Positions 1-4,519 of a stretch of 6,688 nt of DNA are shown in pieces (the first letter of the stretch is position 1; each line of letters opens with the position of its first letter). Below the pieces are notes generated by a model that made no database searches, was not told where the DNA came from, and saw only the letters and a program-made list of their open reading frames with translations. The position numbers and the translations under genes were made by a program. Source of the DNA: Chitinophagaceae bacterium (GTDB lineage: Bacteria; Bacteroidota; Bacteroidia; Chitinophagales; Chitinophagaceae); contig JALOMC010000133.1 in the NCBI GenBank assembly GCA_025455665.1, positions 1 to 6,688 on the forward strand. The letters are read 5' to 3'.

Positions 1-237
1 TTCATGGCCGATCTGCTGCCGGCTACGGCGCATATTCCGCTGCCTTACGTCATGGGGTACGATATGTTTCCGCTGACCACCCTGCACGAAAAAAAGCGCT
101 TTCTCGAAGAGGCGCTGGCCGGTGATTACATCCTGTTTTTTGAGCACGATGCGGTAAACGAGTGCTGCACCTTGCAGGCTACCGATAAAGGCATCAGGGC
201 AGGCACCACTGGCACGCTGGCCGAGTTGTGGGGGTAG
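1..237 (+). CDS. MBL-fold metallohydrolase, C-terminal fragment
   Basis: This is the last 78 codons of a gene that begins before the window; the frame is open from base 1 and ends at TAG 235-237. The fragment matches, from memory, the C-terminal end of metallo-beta-lactamase-fold hydrolases of Bacteroidota. Visible marks are a TAHIPLPYVMGYD segment early in the fragment and an FFEHD motif at 136-150, whose His (codon 145-147) is the usual last metal ligand of this fold. Such enzymes are typically cytoplasmic, metal-dependent hydrolases of varied substrates; the substrate cannot be told from this piece. The gene ends tail to tail with the DUF3108 gene, only 7 nt away. The ATG at position 4 is internal, not the real start. 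The family call is fairly secure, the exact role unknown. Confidence 0.75.
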   Translation, partial: FMADLLPATAHIPLPYVMGYDMFPLTTLHEKKRFLEEALAGDYILFFEHDAVNECCTLQATDKGIRAGTTGTLAELWG

Positions 238-244
238 CTGGCGC

Positions 245-1039
245 CTAGCGGATATCAATAAGCGAAGTAAGTGGGTGTCGAAGGTTGTAATACGTCATCA
301 TGTCTACTTTGATGCTGCCTACCGAAATGGGCGATTCGATGCGCACCGGCAGGCGGTTGGCATCGTCTGTCACCCACACGGTCATTTTCTCGCCCCCTTC
401 AAAAATGGAGCCCTTCAGCAGCAGCGGTTTGAACTTTATGCAGCGAAACTTGCCGTATCTCGTTTTCACTACTTCCCGGCCCACATAGCGGATGTACATA
501 TGGTACACCTGGTTGTCTAAAAACAAATCAAAGGGGATCTGTTCGCCGGGCTTCATGCCGTCAAAATTCATGTTGCGGGCCAGGTATACTTCGCTCAGTA
601 CATCCTGCACACAGCCTGGCACTGTAAAGGCACCCTTGCTGGTAACGGCCGTTCTGTTGTCCTGATAAAAGTTGACGTTTTCATGAATTTTGTAGCCACC
701 CTCATCCACATTGCGAATAAAGCGCACGGGCAGCAGCGTGGCAGTGTCTATAAAGGTTTCGTAGCGGTCACGTACCCGGTATATCCAATCGTAGCTGGGC
801 AGGGTACTACCATCGCCCACCACATGGTATACAGGCTTCCCGTTTAGTTGCGTCAGGCTGGTGCTGAATGATACATTGCCGGCATGCACCCAAATACCTG
901 CCAGCGTATAGTTGACATGAAAAATGATGCGTTCGCCGTGCCGGAATGCTTTGTTGCGTACATCACAGGCAGGCGCATTGGTATGGGCTGGTATACCGAT
1001 GGCCAACAGCAGCATCGCAAAAAAAGTGTGCCTGGTCAT
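245..1039 (-). CDS. DUF3108 domain-containing exported protein
   Basis: The 264-residue protein has a short basic start (MTRH) and a hydrophobic stretch at about residues 6-20, consistent with a signal peptide and export to the periplasm or outer envelope. The rest is beta-rich and fits the DUF3108 family: an early segment FRHGERIIFHVNY, a YRVRDRYETFID segment, a central DNRTA segment, and a C-terminal WVTDDANRLPVRIESPI segment typical of the domain. The molecular function of DUF3108 is not established. The ATG (1039-1037) overlaps the stop codon of the upstream membrane-protein gene as ATGA (1039-1036), so the two are very likely cotranscribed and translationally coupled. This coupling suggests a shared role at the cell envelope, which is inference. 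The stop codon TAG (247-245) leaves no room for a terminator before the convergent upstream gene. Confidence 0.88.
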   Translation of the reverse strand: MTRHTFFAMLLLAIGIPAHTNAPACDVRNKAFRHGERIIFHVNYTLAGIWVHAGNVSFSTSLTQLNGKPVYHVVGDGSTLPSYDWIYRVRDRYETFIDTATLLPVRFIRNVDEGGYKIHENVNFYQDNRTAVTSKGAFTVPGCVQDVLSEVYLARNMNFDGMKPGEQIPFDLFLDNQVYHMYIRYVGREVVKTRYGKFRCIKFKPLLLKGSIFEGGEKMTVWVTDDANRLPVRIESPISVGSIKVDMMTYYNLRHPLTSLIDIR

Positions 1040-2031
1040 GGGTGGTTGGAGCTCGTTTTAGAAAATAGTTTAACGCTGAGTAAGATCAAACTTCCGGCCA
1101 CTGCGGGTAAAATAATGTTAATAAGCCATACCAGCCCGGTAGCCGCCAAAATGCCAAGGGTGCTGCCGCCCAAAAGGCCAAATACAAACAGGCTGGCTTT
1201 GCCTCGTATGCCCAGTTCGGCCAGCGATACGCTGGGTACAACAGCCAGTATCAAAAAAAGACTGGCGGTGCCGGCCACTGCCTGCCATACGGTCAGCTGT
1301 ACATTGCACAGCACAAACACCAGGTAGTACTGCCACAAAAACACCGCATAGCGCAGCGCCGATAGTGCCAGATAGCGCCAAAGCTCGGCTGCCTGCAGTT
1401 GGCCTACCGCTTGCAGGTAGCTGGTATATCGGCCCACAGGTGGCCATTTTTGCAGCAGTCGCACCAGCCCCGCCACATTGAAGTAGACTGCCAGCAGCAG
1501 CAACAACGCCATGCCCGATCCATACAACAGCGCATAGGCCAGTATGGGTTGCCAATTGGGCGTACTGTGGTAGTAGTGCTGCAAATACGCAATGCCGGCC
1601 AGGCCCGCCAGCAACGTTATCATCAGCTGGCTCATGCTGCTAAAGGCGGTAAGGGTAGCTGCCCGTATACGGCTGCCATCGGGCAGGCTGAGTACACGGC
1701 CCAAAAACTCGCCGGTACGGTTGGGCGTAAGCATGGTAAATGATACGCCTGCCAGCACCCCCATCAGCGCCCGGCTGTAGGGTACCGGTAGGGCATGGCT
1801 TACCAGCAGCTGCCATTTGCGGGCTTCCAGGCCCCAGTTGGCCAGCATCAGTGCCAATACGGCTACCAGCAGGCCCGGCCGCTGCTGCCAGCGCTGTAGC
1901 AGCTGCTGCCATTGGGTGCCTAGCTGTGGCTGTACAGCTAGCTGGTTATAAATGGAAATGCCGATGAGAACAAACAATACCGGCCCTGCCACATAGTTCA
2001 ACAGTCGTTTGTAAGTGCTGGCGTTGGTCAA
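1036..2031 (-). CDS. UPF0104/LPG synthase transmembrane-domain protein (flippase-like)
   Basis: A 331-residue multi-pass inner-membrane protein of the lysylphosphatidylglycerol synthase transmembrane family (PF03706/UPF0104), often annotated as flippase-like. Hydrophobic segments lie near residues 12-29, 54-68, 88-101, 125-150, 162-184, 223-242, 251-268, 280-299 and 301-321. Family-type motifs are NWGLEARKW (65-73), TPNRTGEFLGR (102-112) and PSVSLAELGIRG (266-277). There is no C-terminal aminoacyl-transferase domain, so it is not a complete MprF; lipid transport is possible but unproven. The open frame extends upstream through ruvC, but that part is antisense to ruvC. No ATG occurs between the ruvC start and residue 62. 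I chose TTG at 2031-2029, which places a short basic tail (TYKR) before the first helix; GTG at 2085 or 2097 is possible. It is the first gene of an operon with the DUF3108 gene (ATGA overlap). Confidence 0.82.
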   Translation of the reverse strand: MTNASTYKRLLNYVAGPVLFVLIGISIYNQLAVQPQLGTQWQQLLQRWQQRPGLLVAVLALMLANWGLEARKWQLLVSHALPVPYSRALMGVLAGVSFTMLTPNRTGEFLGRVLSLPDGSRIRAATLTAFSSMSQLMITLLAGLAGIAYLQHYYHSTPNWQPILAYALLYGSGMALLLLLAVYFNVAGLVRLLQKWPPVGRYTSYLQAVGQLQAAELWRYLALSALRYAVFLWQYYLVFVLCNVQLTVWQAVAGTASLFLILAVVPSVSLAELGIRGKASLFVFGLLGGSTLGILAATGLVWLINIILPAVAGSLILLSVKLFSKTSSNHP

Positions 2032-2044
2032 AGCAGGGGGCAAT

Positions 2045-2074
2045 TTTGGCGCTGCAAAATACTGCTTACTTTCG
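2045..2074 (+). promoter_or_regulatory. Candidate ruvC promoter
   Basis: TTTG at 2045-2048, an 18-nt spacer, then TACTTTCG at 2067-2074 (7 of 8 positions match TAnnTTTG). The box ends 23 nt before the ruvC ATG. It lies inside the 66-bp gap between divergent genes, partly interleaved with the minus-strand box at 2055-2061. Confidence 0.4.
2055..2061 (-). promoter_or_regulatory. Possible -7 element for the UPF0104/DUF3108 operon
   Basis: On the minus strand TATTTTG is one base short of the Bacteroidota -7 pattern TAnnTTTG. It ends 23 nt before the proposed TTG start, the same distance as the -7-like boxes of ruvC and the HIT gene from their starts. No clear -33 TTG was found. It is weak evidence that mainly supports the start choice. 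Confidence 0.25.
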
Positions 2075-2097
2075 ACGCCATCCACGCCATTCAGCAC

Positions 2098-2679
2098 ATG
2101 CCTGCTCCCGCCAAGGTTATCCCTGCCAGTTCTGTCATTCTCGGTATCGATCCTGGTACGGTGGTAATGGGCTATGGGCTGATCCGGTGTGAGGGCAAGG
2201 CCATCTCGCTGCTGCACATGGGCACGCTGAACATGCACTGGGAGCACGATGTGTTTGAGCGGCTGCAGCGCATTTACAATACCATCGACGAAGTCATCAA
2301 GCAATACCAGCCGCAGCACTTTGCCATTGAAGCGCCGTTTTATGGCAAAAACGTGCAAAGTATGCTGAAACTGGGGCGGGCACAGGGCGTGGCCATTGCC
2401 TGCGCCATGCAGCATGGCTTGCCGGTGACAGAGTATTCGCCCAAAAAAGTAAAACAGGTAGTAACCGGCAATGGGAATGCCGATAAAGAGCGGGTATGGG
2501 CCATGCTGCAGCATTATATGAAGCTCACCGAAAAACCAAAAGGCTTTGATGCGTCTGATGCGGTCGCCGTTGCGGTGTGTCATCATTTTACCCTGCAATC
2601 GCCGCTGGCAGCACTGGGTAGCAAAAGCAAGGGCTGGGATGCGTTCATCAAAAACAACCCGGGAAGGGTGAAGGAATAG
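2098..2679 (+). CDS. ruvC: Crossover junction endodeoxyribonuclease RuvC
   Basis: A 193-residue RuvC, slightly longer than the E. coli enzyme (173). It resolves Holliday junctions by paired nicks, working in the cytoplasm with the RuvAB branch-migration complex. The RNase H-like fold is recognisable with all four acidic catalytic residues: Asp18 in GIDPGT, Glu78 in FAIEAPFYGKN, and Asp151 and Asp154 in FDASDAVAVAVCH. The DNA-binding segment LKLGRAQGVA (90-99) and YSPKKVKQVVTGNGNADK (113-130) are also typical. The ATG at 2098 leaves a 12-residue lead before the first strand, acceptable for the family. The gene is divergent from the UPF0104 gene. Its last codons (RVKE) and stop codon run into a 7-bp tandem repeat that starts at the base after TAG. 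No ruvA or ruvB is in the window, as is common in Bacteroidota. Confidence 0.97.
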   Translation: MPAPAKVIPASSVILGIDPGTVVMGYGLIRCEGKAISLLHMGTLNMHWEHDVFERLQRIYNTIDEVIKQYQPQHFAIEAPFYGKNVQSMLKLGRAQGVAIACAMQHGLPVTEYSPKKVKQVVTGNGNADKERVWAMLQHYMKLTEKPKGFDASDAVAVAVCHHFTLQSPLAALGSKSKGWDAFIKNNPGRVKE

Positions 2680-2833
2680 TGAGAAATGAGGAATGATGAA
2701 TGAGGAATGATGAATTAGGAATGATGATTGATGATTGATGAATGAGAAATGAGGAATGAGGAATGAGAAATGATGAATGATGAGTGATGAATGAGGAATG
2801 ATGAGTGATTAATGGGGAATGGTGAATGAGGAC
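2680..2833 (+). repeat. 22-unit tandem heptamer array at the 3' end of ruvC
   Basis: Twenty-two consecutive 7-bp units, consensus TGA(T/G)GAA, with no insertion or deletion. Unit starts run 2680, 2687, 2694 and so on to 2827. Position 1 is T in 22 of 22, position 2 is G in 21, position 3 is A in 20, position 4 is T or G (11 each), position 5 is G in 18, position 6 is A in 22 and position 7 is A in 17. The array begins at the base after the ruvC stop codon, and an in-phase GGGTGAA (2666-2672) suggests it reaches into the coding end. Nineteen units begin with TGA; because 7 is not a multiple of 3, stops occur in all three forward frames. Positions 2661-2832 contain no cytosine. Every unit junction of the form A-TGA creates a spurious ATG. 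Confidence 0.95.
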
Positions 2834-2855
2834 GAAAAGCCAAACTGAAGAAAAA

Positions 2856-3152
2856 ATGGAACAGCAGAGGCCACAAACGCAGCCATCATTGGTGGAAAAG
2901 CAACCTGCCTGGCTACTGCCGCTTTGCCAGTGGGGTGGTGTGCTGGTGTTTTTGGCTGGCTACGGGCTTCTGCGTTTTGCCAAATCCGGATTGGTGGGCT
3001 GGGGCTTTGCATTGAGTCTTACGGGGCTGCTGCTCAGCACCGTATCGGTGATGGTGCTGGGCACGCTTAAGCAAAAGAAAGTAGCTAGTATGCTGGCCAT
3101 GGGCATGACCCTGCTGCTGGCCAAGGGCGTGCTGAAACTGGCAGAAAGCTGA
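2856..3152 (+). CDS. Small membrane protein, three predicted helices
   Basis: A 98-residue hypothetical protein that I do not recognise as a named family. A polar N-terminal tail (residues 1-17, rich in Gln) is followed by hydrophobic segments at about 19-39, 46-71 and 76-93, separated by short basic loops (RFAK and KQKK), so it is probably an inner-membrane protein. I chose ATG 2856, preceded by an A-rich stretch, over an in-frame ATG at 2826 (108 residues), because the latter is formed by a repeat junction. No promoter-like box was seen between ruvC and this gene, so it may be cotranscribed with ruvC through the repeat. Its last codons (AES) and stop codon form the first units of a second heptamer array. 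The coding call rests on its hydrophobic pattern and position; no catalytic motif is visible. Confidence 0.65.
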   Translation: MEQQRPQTQPSLVEKQPAWLLPLCQWGGVLVFLAGYGLLRFAKSGLVGWGFALSLTGLLLSTVSVMVLGTLKQKKVASMLAMGMTLLLAKGVLKLAES

Positions 3153-3212
3153 GAGCAAAAAGCCTAAGGCTGAAGGCTAAAGACGAAAAGCGTGAGGCTG
3201 AAAGCTGCAAGC
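3143..3212 (+). repeat. Tandem heptamer array at the 3' end of the small membrane protein gene
   Basis: Ten consecutive 7-bp units of the type TGAARGC in exact phase: agaaagc, tgagagc, aaaaagc, ctaaggc, tgaaggc, taaagac, gaaaagc, gtgaggc, tgaaagc, tgcaagc. Nine of ten end in GC and the centre is purine. The first unit codes the last two residues (ES) and the second supplies the TGA stop codon (3150-3152). The motif differs from the ruvC array but shares the 7-bp period, purine richness, TGA content and gene-end position. Confidence 0.85.
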
Positions 3213-3237
3213 AGCATGGTACATACCGCCCAGGTCG

Positions 3238-3255
3238 GTTCACAAAAAAGTGAAC
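3238..3255. other. Inverted repeat between convergent genes
   Basis: GTTCAC (3238-3243) and GTGAAC (3250-3255) form a perfect 6-bp stem around an A6 loop. It lies in the 143-bp gap between two convergent genes, flanked by the two heptamer arrays. Neither strand has a T-run after it, so a simple intrinsic terminator is not supported. Confidence 0.35.
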
Positions 3256-3264
3256 ACAAGCCAC

Positions 3265-3306
3265 TTACCACTTACCAATCCCTAATCCCTCATTCCTAAT
3301 TCCCCA
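3265..3306 (-). repeat. Six-unit heptamer array at the 3' end of the HIT gene
   Basis: Read on the minus strand from 3306 downwards, the units are TGGGGAA, TTAGGAA, TGAGGGA, TTAGGGA, TTGGTAA and GTGGTAA, all in 7-bp phase. The first two units are identical to two units of the ruvC array (2813-2819 and 2715-2721). The first unit is inside the HIT coding region and the second contains its TAG stop codon (3298-3296). The array is therefore in sense orientation with respect to the HIT gene. Confidence 0.8.
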
Positions 3307-3700
3307 CCGCTGCCATCGCTGCCAGCAGCTGCTGCTGTACCGCCTGCAGTTCTTCCATGCCCGGCTTCATTTTTTTACTCAGGATGTCGGCATCGGCCAT
3401 GCCGCTCATAGGTACCAGGTGAATATGGGCATGCGGCACTTCAAAGCCAATGGTAATGATATTGACCCGATCGGCGCCGGTAACCTGCTGAATGGCCCGG
3501 GCAATGGGCTTGCAAAAAGTAAGGTAGCCATCGAGGTACTCGTCGGGGAGGTCAAACAGGCGATCGACCGCCAGCTTGGGCACTACCAGTGTGTGGCCCA
3601 TGGTAGCAGGAAAAATATCGAGAAACGCATAAAAGCGTTCATTCTCTGCAATCTTAAATGAGGGGATTTCGCCGGCTATGATTTTGCTGAAGATGGTCAT
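3296..3700 (-). CDS. HIT family protein (histidine triad nucleotide-binding hydrolase)
   Basis: A 134-residue cytoplasmic protein of the histidine triad superfamily (nucleotide-binding hydrolases or transferases acting on adenylated or dinucleotide substrates). The N-terminal IFSKIIAGEIPSFKIAEN and AFLDIFPATMGHTLVVPK segments are classic HIT. The triad HAHIH has His90, His92 and His94, followed by LVP. The residue before the first triad His is Pro (EVPHAHIHLVP), a form I associate with Bacteroidota HIT proteins. Start ATG 3700-3698 gives the expected MTIFSKI opening; an ATG at 3739 would add 13 atypical residues and overlap the T-run of the greA terminator. It lies downstream of greA on the same strand, an order I recall as common in Bacteroidota, but the terminator between them implies its own promoter. 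The physiological substrate is not known. Confidence 0.94.
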   Translation of the reverse strand: MTIFSKIIAGEIPSFKIAENERFYAFLDIFPATMGHTLVVPKLAVDRLFDLPDEYLDGYLTFCKPIARAIQQVTGADRVNIITIGFEVPHAHIHLVPMSGMADADILSKKMKPGMEELQAVQQQLLAAMAAVGN

Positions 3701-3723
3701 GGCATGAAACACTGGTGAGTACA

Positions 3724-3731
3724 CGAAAGTA
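3724..3731 (-). promoter_or_regulatory. Candidate -7 element for the HIT gene
   Basis: On the minus strand the octamer is TACTTTCG, identical to the -7-like box of ruvC and, like it, ending exactly 23 nt before the start codon. It matches TAnnTTTG at 7 of 8 positions. No -33 TTG is visible; that position falls in the greA terminator stem. Confidence 0.35.
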
Positions 3732-3737
3732 CAGGGC

Positions 3738-3789
3738 AAAAAAATGCCTGCGCACTGGCCGGGTTACTACTCCGGTGTGGCGCAGGCAT
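3738..3789 (-). terminator. Intrinsic terminator of greA
   Basis: On the minus strand an outer stem pairs 3780-3789 with 3744-3753 (10 bp, ATGCCTGCGC on the plus strand). An inner CCGG/CCGG stem (3759-3762 with 3772-3775) closes a 9-nt loop. A T7 run on the minus strand (3744-3738) follows directly. It begins 14 nt past the greA stop codon and ends 38 nt before the HIT start codon. Confidence 0.85.
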
Positions 3790-3802
3790 ATCAAAAGAAG
3801 GC

Positions 3803-4276
3803 TTACACGCCTATTTCTTCAATCTTGAACTTGAGTACGCCGGTAGGTGCCTGCACTTCGGCAATGTCGCCCACGGCTTTGCCAATCAGGCCTTTGCCAA
3901 TGGGAGAGGTGGCCGATATTTTACCTGCTTTCAGGTCGGCTTCTTTTTCGCCCACTATGGTATACTCCATTGTTTTTTTGGTAGCCAGGTTGGTGATTTT
4001 TACCCGGGTAAGGATGCTCACCTTGCTGGTATCAATGCTGTTGGTGTCTACAATGCGGCTATTGGCAATAACGGCTTCCAGCGCTTTGATCTTGGCTTCC
4101 AGCAGGCCCTGCGCTTCTTTGGCGGCATCGTATTCGGCGTTCTCTTTCAGGTCGCCTTTTTCGCGGGCCTCGGCTATAGCACGGCTGGCAGCCGGGCGGT
4201 CTACGGCCCGCATGTGCTGCAGCTCGGCCTGCATTTTTTCAAAGGTTTCTTTCGTCACGTAGTTCACGGCACTCAT
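3803..4276 (-). CDS. greA: Transcription elongation factor GreA
   Basis: A 157-residue GreA, matching the family length (about 158). GreA enters the RNA polymerase secondary channel and stimulates cleavage of backtracked RNA. The N-terminal coiled coil spans about residues 8-75, with the tip motif EAREKGDLKENAEYDAAKEAQ beginning at residue 36; Asp42 and Glu45 correspond to the acidic residues essential in E. coli. The C-terminal FKBP-like domain (about 80-157) includes EYTIVGEKEADLKAGKIS and SPIGKGLIGKAVGD. Start ATG 4276-4274 is chosen because a strong Shine-Dalgarno sequence lies just upstream and the MSAVNYVTKE opening fits; the frame extends open to 4369, but that part is leader. The leader has a perfect Bacteroidota promoter and an intrinsic-terminator-like hairpin before the gene, suggesting control by premature termination. 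Its own terminator separates it from the HIT gene. Confidence 0.97.
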   Translation of the reverse strand: MSAVNYVTKETFEKMQAELQHMRAVDRPAASRAIAEAREKGDLKENAEYDAAKEAQGLLEAKIKALEAVIANSRIVDTNSIDTSKVSILTRVKITNLATKKTMEYTIVGEKEADLKAGKISATSPIGKGLIGKAVGDIAEVQAPTGVLKFKIEEIGV

Positions 4277-4280
4277 ATCG

Positions 4281-4288
4281 TCCTCCTT
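4281..4288 (-). promoter_or_regulatory. Strong Shine-Dalgarno sequence of greA
   Basis: Minus-strand AAGGAGGA ends 4 nt before the greA ATG; AAGGAGG is complementary to the CCUCCUU anti-Shine-Dalgarno core. Strong sites are uncommon in Bacteroidota, and no other gene start in this window has one. Confidence 0.8.
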
Positions 4289-4319
4289 GGTTTTCTGTTG
4301 TTTGGTGTGGTTTGCACAG

Positions 4320-4360
4320 AAAAAAATAACAACGCCTCCACCACGGTGAAAGCGTTGCCA
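4320..4360 (-). terminator. Terminator-like hairpin in the greA leader (candidate attenuator)
   Basis: On the minus strand, 4360-4346 pairs with 4341-4327: 15 bp including four G-U pairs, with loop CGUG (4345-4342). Seven T residues (4326-4320) follow immediately. It lies between the greA promoter (-7 box 4374-4367) and the start codon at 4276, so a transcript ending here would be about 40 nt. No minus-strand gene lies upstream that it could serve as an ordinary terminator. I see no clear alternative antiterminator structure in the following A/C-rich 43 nt. Confidence 0.7.
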
Positions 4361-4366
4361 TTGCGC

Positions 4367-4396
4367 CAAAAATAGGGAAAAAGCGTTCCGGACAAA
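4367..4396 (-). promoter_or_regulatory. greA promoter, perfect Bacteroidota consensus
   Basis: Minus-strand TTTG (4396-4393), an 18-nt spacer, then TATTTTTG (4374-4367), an exact match to TAnnTTTG. Transcription would begin near 4361, giving an untranslated leader of about 85 nt that starts with the hairpin at 4360. Confidence 0.65.
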
Positions 4397-4476
4397 ATTT
4401 CGAACCGTTTCGCGGAATGGTTTTAAGAATTCAGATTTTCAAACCACTGACCAGCCCTGGTCTGCGCAGCAGGCCC

Positions 4477-4484
4477 TAACTTTC
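4477..4484 (+). promoter_or_regulatory. Weak -7-like box upstream of the esterase-like gene
   Basis: TAACTTTC matches TAnnTTTG at 7 of 8 positions and ends 35 nt before the ATG at 4520. No convincing -33 TTG is present at the right distance. The rest of the 243-bp divergent gap on this side (about 4397-4519) shows an AT-rich stretch at 4419-4443 and nothing else I can name. Confidence 0.2.
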
Positions 4485-4519
4485 TGTTTTTCCATTCTGT
4501 TCACCAAAACCTGCTTCAA

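Noticed and set aside
2032..2598. Upstream extension of the UPF0104 frame to 520 residues
   Set aside because: The added part is antisense to ruvC, whose product has all catalytic residues; it has no membrane-protein or family features.
2680..2833. Possible CRISPR array
   Set aside because: The unit is 7 bp with no spacers; it is a contiguous tandem repeat.
2826..2855. Upstream start for the small membrane protein (108 residues)
   Set aside because: The ATG at 2826 arises from a repeat-unit junction, as at many other junctions in the array; the ATG at 2856 is outside the repeat and follows an A-rich stretch.
3701..3739. Upstream start for the HIT protein (147 residues)
   Set aside because: The added 13 residues do not match the family opening and would overlap the terminator T-run and the -7-like box.
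3744..4262. 172-residue plus-strand frame
   Set aside because: Antisense to greA and beginning in the terminator stem; low-complexity Ser/Ala/Leu composition typical of a shadow frame.
4277..4369. Upstream start for GreA (188 residues)
   Set aside because: It would code through the leader hairpin and Shine-Dalgarno sequence, and the extra 31 residues are unlike any GreA.
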